Below are positions 15,365 through 23,615 of a stretch of DNA of 64,000 bases, in pieces. Location of the stretch: the NCBI RefSeq assembly GCF_000378625.1, contig NZ_KB905162.1, positions 62,001 to 126,000 on the forward strand, written 5' to 3'. The notes beneath the pieces were generated by a model. The model saw only the letters and a program-made list of their open reading frames with translations. It ran no database searches and was not told where the DNA came from. Within the stretch, counting starts at the first letter, position 1; the number at the start of each line of letters is the position of its first letter. Origin of the DNA: Colwellia piezophila ATCC BAA-637 (GTDB lineage: Bacteria; Pseudomonadota; Gammaproteobacteria; Enterobacterales; Alteromonadaceae). Both the position numbers and the translations under genes were made by a program.

Positions 15365-16351
15365 ATGAAATTAATTAGAATTATATTATGGTCAATTATA
15401 CTTTGTTTAAATGTAGGTATAACTCAAATATTTGCACTTGAAGCCGTGAATTTTGATGCTCGCTTTACTCAGAAAGATATTACTAAAAGTATCAACGAAG
15501 TCATTGAGGTATTAGAGCATGACTACATTTACCCTGAAAAATCCAAACTCATAATTAGCAAGTTAAAGTATAAGCTAGCATCAAATGACTTTAATCAAAT
15601 AGATAAATTAGGAGCTTTTGTTAATGAATTAGGCGTACTTATTCGTAATGTAAGTGGTGATAGTTATTTAGATATTATGGAAACAAATCCTTTCGTTGTC
15701 ATTGGTCACACACCCGTTCACGCAAAACAAAAGGATATGGAAAATTTTGGCTTTGAAAAGGTAGAAATACTTGCAGGTAATATAGGGTATTTGAAGTTAA
15801 ATTTTTTCTCTCAAAGCGTAAATGCTGAATTGAGGGCAGCTCATGCATTCGACTACTTGTCTGGGGCTGATGCTATCATTATTGATTTACGAGATGTAGA
15901 AGGTGAGTCAATATCTCTTGCACAATATATGATGGGCTTTTTTGTCGAAACAAATACAACATTGGCTAATGTGGTATACGACAGACAAAAACAGTCTCAA
16001 ATTTTAAAGTCGCCTAAAAAGTTAGGCTTTGAACATTTTAAGCAAGATTACCCTGTTTATATACTTACATCTGCATTCGTTTCTGGTACCGGCGAATTTT
16101 TTAGCTACACACTAAAGAATTTTAAAAAGGCCGTTATTGTAGGTGAAAAAACGATGGGAGTTGCCGTGATATCTAAAAAGCAGAAAGTAAATGAATTCAT
16201 TAGTATTAATATACCAATTGCTTTTCCTGTACACCCTATAACGAACACTAATTGGGAAGACGAAGGTGTAATTCCTGACGTTAATATTGAGGCTAATCTC
16301 AGTTTTGATGTTTCGTATAAATTGGCTAAAGAATATTTAGGCATATTTTAG
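15365..16351 (+). CDS. Secreted S41 (C-terminal-processing-like) peptidase
   Basis: The 328-residue product has a signal peptide (residues about 1-25, ending IFALEA), an N-terminal helical region (about 35-100) and an S41 catalytic domain: GNIGYLKLNFF, ADAIIIDLRDVEG, VYILTSAFVSGTGEFF with the likely nucleophile Ser in FVSG, GEKTMGVA, and the terminal EGVIPDVNIE seen in IRBP-like members. No PDZ domain is visible. The usual SAAE after the nucleophile is SGTGE here and GE.T.GGA is GEKTMGVA, so activity should be regarded as unproven. It sits between mmcQ fragments 1 and 2 together with the 133-aa membrane protein. Confidence 0.82.
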   Translation: MKLIRIILWSIILCLNVGITQIFALEAVNFDARFTQKDITKSINEVIEVLEHDYIYPEKSKLIISKLKYKLASNDFNQIDKLGAFVNELGVLIRNVSGDSYLDIMETNPFVVIGHTPVHAKQKDMENFGFEKVEILAGNIGYLKLNFFSQSVNAELRAAHAFDYLSGADAIIIDLRDVEGESISLAQYMMGFFVETNTTLANVVYDRQKQSQILKSPKKLGFEHFKQDYPVYILTSAFVSGTGEFFSYTLKNFKKAVIVGEKTMGVAVISKKQKVNEFISINIPIAFPVHPITNTNWEDEGVIPDVNIEANLSFDVSYKLAKEYLGIF

Positions 16352-16386
16352 CTCACGAGTTATTGGGAAATTAAAGTAGCGCTAAT

Positions 16387-16536
16387 GTTTATATGATTAA
16401 GATACTCTGGAATACGATCATTCTTGATGGCTCTATTCCTCAAGGTGAAATAGAACGTATGATGGATAATTCGTTTAAGCTAGTAGTAAGTAAAATGGCC
16501 AAGAAAGATCAAGCGTCTTTAATTATTCACCTTTAA
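16387..16536 (+). pseudogene. 3' fragment 2 of an mmcQ/yjbR-like gene
   Basis: The segment reads VYMIKILWNTIILDGSIP, then GEIERMMDNSFKLVVSKM and ends IIHL before TAA at 16534-16536. It parallels fragments 1 and 3 codon by codon but differs at many third positions, so it is not a recent duplication. It starts 35 bases after the S41 peptidase stop, and no upstream part of the family is present. Confidence 0.68.
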
Positions 16537-16629
16537 TCATAATCGTTTTTAGAGGATATAGCTTTCGACGTTAATGGCAGCTGATCCGTCAAAGCAATAG
16601 TTCATTCCCTTTAACCTAGGTCGTACATA

Positions 16630-17061
16630 ATGAAAATTTCACTGCTCTTTTTACTGTTACTAACTTGTATTAGCTGTAGCGATGAGACTGAATTTTATTC
16701 TATCGAAAGTTTCAATGACCAGTTTACCAATGGTTTATTTATTTCAAAATTAATGAATAATAATATTCCATATCAATACGACTACCTGATGGGTGAGCAT
16801 TATATTTTAGTGCACTTTAGTTTTAAAGAAAGTTTAATTCAACTGCGTAAAGAAAGCTTAAAAGAAGCAAAATCACTTTCGCTAATACACTTGGAAAATG
16901 AGTGTAGTCAGCAAAGTTTATCTCAAAAATTCAAAGAGTCTAATGTATTTCATATGACCTTGAATAAACGAGGTATCTCTATGATTAGAATGACGAATAA
17001 TGATCACGGCAGTAAAAATGTATCCGCTATATTAAGTGCATACGATTGGCGCTGTGATTAA
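16630..17061 (+). CDS. Putative small lipoprotein (143 aa)
   Basis: The N-terminus MKISLLFLLLLTCISC looks like a lipoprotein signal (hydrophobic run ending CISC, Cys16), although the -3 position is Cys rather than Leu. The remaining 127 residues are polar and match no family I know; CSQQ and the terminal DWRCD supply two cysteines that could pair. It is the only gene between mmcQ fragments 2 and 3. The start has CCTAGG about 9 bases upstream as a weak ribosome binding site. Unknown function. Confidence 0.62.
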   Translation: MKISLLFLLLLTCISCSDETEFYSIESFNDQFTNGLFISKLMNNNIPYQYDYLMGEHYILVHFSFKESLIQLRKESLKEAKSLSLIHLENECSQQSLSQKFKESNVFHMTLNKRGISMIRMTNNDHGSKNVSAILSAYDWRCD

Positions 17062-17174
17062 TGCCACCCCTATGGCTTAGGCTCTAAGTTGCTATTAAAT
17101 ACTAAGGTGGCTCTTTAGCATTCACAAGCTTTTTCGGTTGAGAATAGATCGCGGTCTTTTAAATGGGTTTATTG

Positions 17175-17303
17175 TTGCATATGAATAAAAGGTTATAGGA
17201 CACCGTCATTCTTGATGGCTCGATTCCTAAAGGGGAGGTCGAGCGTATGATGGATGATTCGTATCTGTTGGTGGTGAGTAAAATGACTAAAAAAGATCAG
17301 TAA
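17175..17303 (+). pseudogene. 3' fragment 3 of an mmcQ/yjbR-like gene, with nonsense codon
   Basis: The segment reads HMNKRL, then TAG in place of the conserved Trp codon, DTVILDGSIP, GEVERMMDDSYLLVVSKM and ends KKDQ before TAA. The internal TAG confirms that it is dead. It lies 114 bases after the lipoprotein gene, in direct orientation with fragments 1 and 2. Confidence 0.68.
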
Positions 17304-17308
17304 TCAAA

Positions 17309-17381
17309 CTTAGTACATTTATAAATAAACTAATCTTTTTAGCTTAGTACATTTATAAATAAACTAATCTTTTTAGCTTAG
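17309..17381. repeat. 34-bp tandem repeat at the end of the carotenoid oxygenase gene
   Basis: Two identical 34-base units starting CTTAGTACATTTATAAATAA occupy 17309-17342 and 17343-17376. A third begins with CTTAG at 17377-17381, where it overlaps the stop codon of the minus-strand oxygenase gene. The duplication probably arose by slippage from that gene end. Confidence 0.75.
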
Positions 17382-18913
17382 GATATTTTGAAATTCCCAT
17401 GGAACCCTAATGGTAAATGGTGTGATAACCAAGCTCTCGCTACAGGGCCATCAGCGATGTTTTCAATGTTAAAAATGTTTACACAAGTACGCTTACTCGG
17501 CACATGTAAAGCAGTACCAATTAAATAGCCTGTGCCTTCTTTTTGTTGTGGACAAACCGGAATGTGTTCTTCTACCAAGAAGTCTTTGCCAAAGTCGTAA
17601 CTTACTAACTTACCTGAATTAGTATTCAATGCGCATACCGTATCGCTCCATAGGCTGTCATGCTTAGAAGATAAGTGATAGAGTCGCTCGTTTTTCAAGC
17701 CAACAATATGATTACACACTCTAGGAAACTCACTAGTTGTATCGAGTAATACATGGGATGCAGAGCCATTTGGTTTTAGGATGAAAAAAGCCGTTTGGGC
17801 TTTAGTATGTGCGTTATTAGTTTCGCCTTTCATCATATTTGATAAGTTATGAAGTACATCTACATCAGGATAAAGGCTAGCGTCAAATCTAATGGTGCCA
17901 TCTTTTTCTTCCCAAGCATTGCCATAATGAAAAGCAAAGCCTGCAGGTAATTCATATTCTTTTTTTAATGTTAAGTTAGCTTTATCGATTACTAAAACCC
18001 TCATAGGTATATTTTCATCAAAAACAATTTGAGAGAAAAACCCTTGCCGACTTTTATCTGATGAATGCTTCATTTTCAAAGACGGTAAAATAAGTAGTAG
18101 ATGTTTATCCGTCATTAAAAAATCGTGTAACATTCCACCCTGGTACCGGGTATTTATCAGGGCAACATTGTTAGGTTGGCCGTTAGGTGCTAAATGATAT
18201 AAAACGATATGGCCTGATGGATTAAGCCCAAAATTCCAGATGTCACCATTAGCTTCTACTTTGGGGTGAGCAGAAAAAGGTAAGCCTTGTAAGGTTTTAT
18301 TGTATTTACCCGCTTCTCCCAGAATGATTTGCTCGCGATATTCGAGACTTTCAGTATCAATTCTGGTGGGTGAGCCTGCTTCCCATAATGCCCATAAGTC
18401 TTCACCCACCGGGATAATATTGGTATTAGCGGTATTGATCATACCCGAGCTCGAAACGGGTAGTGAGTGTTGAATAGGTGTATCTGGTCCCGCATATAAA
18501 AATTTTTTCGCCTGCTGTTCTTTTTGATACTTTGGGGTATTAATAAACTTACCCTGATGTACTATTTTCCCATCAGAAAAAGTAAAGCGTTGTAACATGC
18601 CATCCCCCTCAAATAAGTGCTGATATCTTTGCTCTTCACGCTCATGCTTTGCCGGACCATTTCGATAAAATGTGCCGTTAATATCTGCTGGGATCTTACC
18701 TTCTACTGATAAGACTTGAGGGGGGAAATCATCGACAACATTGGCAAAACCAATCAATTCAGGTGAGTTATTTAGTGCCTGATTAAATAGCTCCTTGTAG
18801 TTCACAAACTGCGGACTCTGCTTAGTTGCTGATAACGCTTTAAGAGGCAAGTTGAGAATAAATGCACCAGCACTCAGTGAAGCGATACTTTTTAGTAATT
18901 GACGGCGTTGCAT
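17378..18913 (-). CDS. Carotenoid oxygenase family protein (RPE65/CCD-like)
   Basis: The 511-residue enzyme starts with MQRRQLLKSIASLSAGAFIL, a signal with paired arginines that suggests Tat export. The seven-bladed propeller family is recognised from FYRNGPAKHE, HLFEGDGMLQRFTFSDG, NTNIIPVG and the four iron-binding histidines in FSAHPKV, MLHDFLM, FAFHYGNAWEE and LGFHGNF. It should cleave a carotenoid or related polyene with O2. The gene lies 24 bases after the DUF2141 gene in the same direction and opposite a LytTR regulator gene, a grouping that suggests one regulated unit. The C-terminus ends at a tandem repeat but contains the last His ligand, so it is complete. Confidence 0.9.
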   Translation of the reverse strand: MQRRQLLKSIASLSAGAFILNLPLKALSATKQSPQFVNYKELFNQALNNSPELIGFANVVDDFPPQVLSVEGKIPADINGTFYRNGPAKHEREEQRYQHLFEGDGMLQRFTFSDGKIVHQGKFINTPKYQKEQQAKKFLYAGPDTPIQHSLPVSSSGMINTANTNIIPVGEDLWALWEAGSPTRIDTESLEYREQIILGEAGKYNKTLQGLPFSAHPKVEANGDIWNFGLNPSGHIVLYHLAPNGQPNNVALINTRYQGGMLHDFLMTDKHLLLILPSLKMKHSSDKSRQGFFSQIVFDENIPMRVLVIDKANLTLKKEYELPAGFAFHYGNAWEEKDGTIRFDASLYPDVDVLHNLSNMMKGETNNAHTKAQTAFFILKPNGSASHVLLDTTSEFPRVCNHIVGLKNERLYHLSSKHDSLWSDTVCALNTNSGKLVSYDFGKDFLVEEHIPVCPQQKEGTGYLIGTALHVPSKRTCVNIFNIENIADGPVARAWLSHHLPLGFHGNFKIS

Positions 18914-18937
18914 GTCGTGACTCCTATTATTTCACTA

Positions 18938-19369
18938 TTAATAAATTGCAGTGGTTTTGTTAATAATCGTATTGCTATTGTCAGGTACAATAAATACCAC
19001 TTCACTGTAACTAACAGGGCCAAAATTTGGTTTGGCATTATTAGAAAAACCATAACCTTCAACAGGCAGGCCAAATAAATTCGTTTCCAATTCACCATTA
19101 TTGTTTTCGTCATGGAAAAAGCGTAAAACATATTCTCCTTGGTCAACGTTATTAAATATCACCTTGGTTGAACCTTTTGCAGCGTTCACAACAGAAGCTA
19201 ATTCGGCATTGCCTTTATGGTAATTTTCCTCACCTTTAAATAACTGAATGTAAAGTTTCCCCTTGTCGCTGTTAATGCCTGATATTTCAAATTCAATATC
19301 GCTTGCTTGTACTAAAGATGTCAGTAATATTGAGGTAATGGCGGTGAGTAATAATGACGTTTTTTTCAT
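18938..19369 (-). CDS. Secreted DUF2141 protein
   Basis: ATG 19369 is used because AGGAATTAATT precedes it and a signal peptide follows directly (MKKTSLLLTAITSILLTSLVQA); the longer frame from 19516 has no support. The 143-residue product matches DUF2141: IEFEISGINSDKGKLYIQLF, VDQGEYVLRFFHDENNNGEL, then TNLFGLPVEGYGFSNN near the C-terminus. Function of the family is not known; it is exported and often found with carotenoid-related or LytTR genes in marine bacteria. It is transcribed before the carotenoid oxygenase in the same operon and divergently from the LytTR gene, with 166 bases between the start codons. Confidence 0.85.
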   Translation of the reverse strand: MKKTSLLLTAITSILLTSLVQASDIEFEISGINSDKGKLYIQLFKGEENYHKGNAELASVVNAAKGSTKVIFNNVDQGEYVLRFFHDENNNGELETNLFGLPVEGYGFSNNAKPNFGPVSYSEVVFIVPDNSNTIINKTTAIY

Positions 19370-19535
19370 AATTAATTCCTGTAATAAGTTTATTTTTAGA
19401 GTGTGCAATACATAAATAAATAGGTAATTGCGTCTGGCTGGAAATACGATAAAATGTTGTTGTAAAAATAAAAAGCAATATTTCGTGAATGGCAGCAAAC
19501 TATTCGCAAAAAGCACTATTTAGGATGATTACCCA

Positions 19536-20369
19536 TTGACGAATCGTGAAATAAACCATAAGAATCAACCCGTACCCCCACTTTTCACAAAAAGAAAAAT
19601 GAAGAGTGCTATAACGGCAATTTTAATTATTGGCGTTTTTATTGGTTTTTTATCGCCCTTTGGTATGGATGAAATACCATTGCAATGGTCGATAAGTTAT
19701 TGGCTAACAACCTGTACACTTGGTTATATTGTTTATATGCCGCTTACATATTATGGTGATTTACTTTTGATGAAAGTACTGCCAGTGCATTGGTGTCGTA
19801 TTGCCCTGTCTGCACTCGTTGGCAGTATTTTGATGAGCTTTGTTGTGCCTATTATAAATTGGGTCTTCTTCTCACAACAGGTGGATTACCACGAGCAATT
19901 TTGGCAAGTGCTTCCTAAGACTATCGTTATTGGCGGCGCATTAACTTTTGTTAGCTTGATACAAGACTATTTAAGTTGGCAAAAAAATGAATTGTTAGTT
20001 CAGAAAAAATTAAATGAAGCGCATCAACAAAGAGCTGAAAAGGAGGGTAATTTACCATTAGAAAAGTTTCTGGCTTTATTGCCGATAGATAAGCGTGGCG
20101 AACTGTATTGCTTGGAAATGGCAGATCACTATGTGAAAGTGTATACCAGCCAAGGTCACCATTTACTATTGATGCGTTTTAAAGACGCCCTGAAATTACT
20201 CGAAAACTATCCAGGTTTACAAACGCATCGTTCTTGGTGGGTTTCAAAGTCAGCGATAACGGCATTAAAAAAAGACGGTCGAAAAATATCATTATTGCTG
20301 GTTAATAAACTTTCAGTACCTGTATCTAGAACCTATGCAGATAATGTCAAATCATCAGATATTCATTAG
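19536..20369 (+). CDS. LytTR DNA-binding membrane regulator
   Basis: The 277-residue protein has four hydrophobic segments between residues about 22 and 145 (ITAILIIGVFIGFLSPFGM; WLTTCTLGYIVYMPLTYY; IALSALVGSILMSFVVPI; TIVIGGALTFVSLI), a short linker, and a C-terminal LytTR domain (about 175-270; LYCLEMADHYVKVYTS, LMRFKDALKLL, THRSWWVSKSAI, VPVSRTYAD). It has no receiver domain, so it is a one-component membrane-bound regulator. Start is TTG 19536 with TAGGAT upstream. By position it should control the divergent DUF2141-carotenoid oxygenase operon and perhaps itself. Its TAG stop lies in the terminal inverted repeat of the adjacent MITE. Confidence 0.85.
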   Translation: MTNREINHKNQPVPPLFTKRKMKSAITAILIIGVFIGFLSPFGMDEIPLQWSISYWLTTCTLGYIVYMPLTYYGDLLLMKVLPVHWCRIALSALVGSILMSFVVPIINWVFFSQQVDYHEQFWQVLPKTIVIGGALTFVSLIQDYLSWQKNELLVQKKLNEAHQQRAEKEGNLPLEKFLALLPIDKRGELYCLEMADHYVKVYTSQGHHLLLMRFKDALKLLENYPGLQTHRSWWVSKSAITALKKDGRKISLLLVNKLSVPVSRTYADNVKSSDIH

Positions 20370-20637
20370 GGGTTGTTGAACTTTCAAATTACTCTCTGCT
20401 ATAGGCTAATTTTTAAGGTAACAAGGCGAAAAGAGTGTCATGTAGTTATTCTACTTCAACGATTTTCAACGATGTTAAGTTGAAAATTAGCCATAGCCCT
20501 TCGGGTTGCCTTGAAAAAGCGTCACTTTTTGTTGCTTAATAAGCATTTGGAACAACCAAACATTATATTAAGCGCCTCAACTGCCATCTTTTTCAAGTGC
20601 AACAGAGTTATAATTTGAAAGGTCAACAGCCCCTAAT
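20365..20637. mobile_element. MITE of about 273 bp with long inverted ends
   Basis: The left end (ATTAGGGGTTGTTGAACTTT, continuing CAAATTACTCTCTG) and the right end, read in reverse (ATTAGGGGCTGTTGACCTTT, continuing CAAATTATAACTCTG), match closely over about 35 bases. Inside lies a second inverted pair, GCTATAGGCTAATTTT against GAAAATTAGCCATAGC. The ends resemble IS5-group transposon termini, but there is no ORF. A central TAGTTATTCTA resembles the centre of the family D repeats. It separates the LytTR gene from the foreign island. Confidence 0.75.
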
Positions 20638-20651
20638 ACTAAGGATAAGCT

Positions 20652-21533
20652 ATGAAGAATGAAGATGGATTTACAGTAATCAACCCTGTACTAGAGCCAA
20701 CCTCAGATAAGGTTTACAGAGTAGCTAATACAGTTGCATCAATTGTTCCTGCTGGCTCAAATATGTTTCAAGCTGTCTTTACAAGTCCTATACAAAAGAG
20801 GACTGATGCTTGGATGAAAGATGTTGAAGTTAGGATTATGGAGCTAGTTAAGCAAGGTAGTACTGACTTTGAAACTTTAGCTAATAGACCTGAGTTCTCT
20901 GCAATATTGCTAAGACTGATTCAAGAAGTAGAGGTTAGTAGCCAAGAAGAAAAGTTAGAATTCTTAGGTAACTTTGCAGTTAATTTAGCTTTAGATAATA
21001 CCTTAGAGGCAGATGAATTATATATGCTAGTTGATATGCTTAAAACTCTTACACCATCACACATTAAGGCTTTGAAGTTATATGACAACCCATCACTCTT
21101 TGAAGAAAGACTTATTGAGCTATATGGTTTTGCCAAAAGCTTAATTGATAGTAGAGGTAGTCCACATGTACTTGAATTGAAGCCTTATTCATTTGAAATG
21201 AATCCTAGGTAACAAGAAACTCAACCTCATATAGAGCTTTCTAAAATATTTTATAAAGATAGAACTTACAATGTGATGGGTTCTACTAGACACCTAAAGC
21301 TTGAGTTAGATTACCCTCACTGGAAATTGGTATACAAACAACTAGATAGCCTTTACCTAGTTGATAAGCTAGATATTGATGATGAAGACAAAGATTATAA
21401 AGACAACAGGCTAAGAGTAAGTAGTTTGAAATCTCACGCTAGATTTCATTTTTTCCCATCTAGGCTTTGTACAGCAACAGGAAAGAAACTACTTAAACTA
21501 CTTACCACTAACAAAACTACTGAGGCTAAATAA
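20652..21533 (+). pseudogene. Accessory gene interrupted by an in-frame TAA
   Basis: Frame 20652-21212 (186 aa) and frame 21273-21533 (86 aa) are in phase and separated by one TAA (21210-21212) with an uninterrupted 20-codon bridge, so they read as one gene of about 292 residues. Features seen are TSPIQKRTDAWMKDVE, EKLEFLGNFAVNLAL, LTPSHIKALKLYDNPSLFEE and a C-terminal CTATGKKLLKLL. This resembles a widespread accessory-protein family with an RR.eW motif, HlriLklfdnP and a C-terminal TdLGk.fL, sometimes near restriction or phage-defence genes (memory only; function not established). It is rich in AGA, AGG and CTA codons unlike the surrounding CGT-using genes, so it is probably horizontally acquired. 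Confidence 0.6.
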
Positions 21534-21534
21534 T

Positions 21535-21912
21535 ATGGCTAACGTAGCTTACCTAAGAGTATCAACAACTGACCAAAACCTAGACAGACAATTAGCTGAT
21601 ATTGGTATTACCTTTGACAAGACTTTTGAAGATAAAGTTAGTGGTAGCTCAATGGATAGACCTGCTTTGATTAACATGCTGGATTATGTGAGAAGTGGAG
21701 ATACTTTGTATGTTCATAGTATTGACAGGTTAGCTCGTAACTTGGGACACCTTAATGAAATGGTCACTAGCCTGACCTCTAAAGGTATCTCAGTAGTATT
21801 TCATAAGGAAAGCCTGACATTTACAGGTAATGACAGCCCAATGAATAGCTTACTACTTAATTTACTTGGTAGCGTTTATCAGTTTGAAAGAGCGATTGCT
21901 AAGGAAGGCTGA
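21535..21912 (+). pseudogene. Serine resolvase/invertase, C-terminally truncated
   Basis: The 125 residues show the full catalytic domain start: MANVAYLRVSTTDQNLDRQL with nucleophile Ser in LRVST, VSGSSMDRPAL, IDRLARNLGHL, VVFHKESLTF and LLNLLGSVYQFERA. Family members continue for 60 or more residues with the E-helix and a helix-turn-helix domain, but here the frame ends at AIAKEG. The sequence after about 21905 belongs to something else. The start codon follows the previous stop by one base, so the two island genes were coupled. Codon use (AGA, CTA) is that of the island. Probably inactive. Confidence 0.75.
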
Positions 21913-22035
21913 GCTAGGCTTATGTTTTTGTTGGTAACTTAGATCCTCACCACTTAGTTCTGCCCCCGTTAGCCCATCGACATTTTTTTGAGACTCACCG
22001 TTTTTCTCGTTTACGGATTCAGAGGTTTTGACCAT
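21862..22035 (-). CDS. Small protein gene, C-terminus replaced by island sequence
   Basis: ATG 22035 on the minus strand has AAAGGA at good distance and opens a 57-codon frame (MVKTSESVNEKNGESQKNVD, then GLTGAELSGEDLSYQQKHKPSS). The last 15 or so codons run into the tail of the resolvase gene, so the original C-terminus was probably lost when the island boundary formed. Upstream, TGCTACATT is a candidate extended -10 also seen before the small minus-strand ORF at 4297-4437. Family unknown. Confidence 0.4.
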   Translation of the reverse strand: MVKTSESVNEKNGESQKNVDGLTGAELSGEDLSYQQKHKPSSAFLSNRSFKLINATK

Positions 22036-22331
22036 TATTTTTCCTTTGCTCACTACTCAAAGCACTATTTCATTTAAGCGGTATAAATTTGATTTAAATG
22101 TAGCATGTATAGCTCACCACAATAGCCTCTTTAGACTAGGCAATTAGTCGTAGAATATAGCTGGTTTTGCTCGAAAAATGAGCCATTTAAGGTTTTAGGT
22201 AAATTAAAGTAATTAAAAGGAGGGGGATAGCTGAAAATTGTGCTTGTTTGTAATGAATCAAGTTCACATTTTAACTTTATAATCCTAGCTGAGTTTTTAT
22301 CTCAGACTAGCGGCTTTATACCTTATGGATG

Positions 22332-23282
22332 TTACTTAGCAGGGGTGATGTATTGTTTTTCAGCGTAATTTTCCGCTAAAAAATGTTGTAAGCCCGTTAA
22401 TTGTTTAGCGGAGAACCATTTTTTATGTGCTTGGTAATAGTCTTCAGTTTGATAAACTTTAGCGAGTATTTTATTAATATCGTGAATAACACGCTGGCCC
22501 AATTCACTTTTTGAACAATTAAAATGTGCAATGAGGTAAGGGGGCGCTCCGGCAATGGTGTATTGCTCTATCAGGGGTTTTTGTGCTTCATTTGGGGTTA
22601 TATCTACCGGTAAGGCGAGGACAAAATTAACCCGTGATTTGTATAACATTGAACCTAGCGCTCTTACTCGCTGAGTGCCGCCGCGGTAATAGATGTTTGC
22701 TGGGTTTATTTGTTTTATTTGTTGGTCAAGGAACTTACCAAAAGATACATCTTGTGCAATCCCCATAATGTGAGTGGGTAAACTTTGAAATACACTAGCA
22801 AGATCTTTGATTTCACCCTCAGCATTGAATAGATGTTTAGGTAAGGGAGATTTTGCATTAAAGCGGTAAAGTTTATGTGTTAAGTAAAAGCTTTGCGGAT
22901 CTGAAAATAGCGAATACTTCCTGCGCTCCGCTGAATCTAATCTATTGGCGAGACAGATATTTTCTTTGCTTTTAAGTGTTCTCATTAACCGAGGCGCTGT
23001 CATGCGCACTATTCGAACATCATACTGGTATGATTTTTTTAATTGTTGAATGATTAGATTTTCAATATAGGAAGCGGTTGATGTTTCTGCGGAGTTTTTA
23101 GTTAATAGATCGATATTTTCAAGCTTATCTTCGACTAACCAAAGCACTCTTTCCTTAATTATCACCTTTGGTACAGACTTTGTTACGGGATTACTTTGCG
23201 CGAGAGCGCTATCAAGTGTGCCGATAAAAATTGCAAAACCACATAGTGTCGCCATCATTGGAGTCAGGGGGAATATATTCAA
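22332..23282 (-). CDS. Periplasmic substrate-binding-like protein (TIGR02285 type)
   Basis: The 316-residue product has a signal peptide (to about residue 28, ending DSALAQ). The rest is a type 2 periplasmic-binding fold of the TIGR02285 kind: VLWLVEDKLENIDLLT at the N-terminus, ENICLANRLDSAERRKYSLF (residues about 110-130), RVNFVLALPVDITP, and a C-terminal YYQAHKKWFSAKQLTGLQH. Family members are secreted and resemble amino-acid binding proteins, but the ligand is unknown. It stands alone, with no transport genes nearby. Confidence 0.8.
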   Translation of the reverse strand: MNIFPLTPMMATLCGFAIFIGTLDSALAQSNPVTKSVPKVIIKERVLWLVEDKLENIDLLTKNSAETSTASYIENLIIQQLKKSYQYDVRIVRMTAPRLMRTLKSKENICLANRLDSAERRKYSLFSDPQSFYLTHKLYRFNAKSPLPKHLFNAEGEIKDLASVFQSLPTHIMGIAQDVSFGKFLDQQIKQINPANIYYRGGTQRVRALGSMLYKSRVNFVLALPVDITPNEAQKPLIEQYTIAGAPPYLIAHFNCSKSELGQRVIHDINKILAKVYQTEDYYQAHKKWFSAKQLTGLQHFLAENYAEKQYITPAK

Positions 23283-23615
23283 GGAAGTATCTTCGGTGTA
23301 TAGAATTAGGGCATATTAGCGGAATTCCGTTTAATAAAATAGCTTTAATAATAAGCTAAAGTTTATTAAAGCGGAGGCAAAAAAATAAGGGGGCAACGCC
23401 GCGACACCAAGCAGAGAAATAAACGCCAAGCAGTTCAATTAATTAATGACAAGTGAAGCGGCTGCTGTTGTTGATGAATGACTTATATTACCAGCTTAGG
23501 GCAGGATCCTTATGGTGTAACTAAATTGTTACAGGGTGTCGCAACTTTAACTCGCAAAACTAATGAAATACTGCTCAGAGTTACATAAGATACCAGGATA
23601 ATAATATAGGGGATA
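23283..23615. other. Divergent intergenic region
   Basis: These 333 bases lie between divergent genes and must hold both promoters. The GC-rich words CGCCGCGACACCAAGCAG (23398-23415) and CGCCAAGCAG (23426-23435) echo the motif near 1517-1532. No gene is seen. Confidence 0.45.

Noticed and set aside
21210-21212. Selenocysteine or programmed readthrough at the internal stop
   Set aside because: The stop is TAA, not TGA, and no hairpin or known readthrough context follows. A nonsense mutation or sequencing error is simpler.
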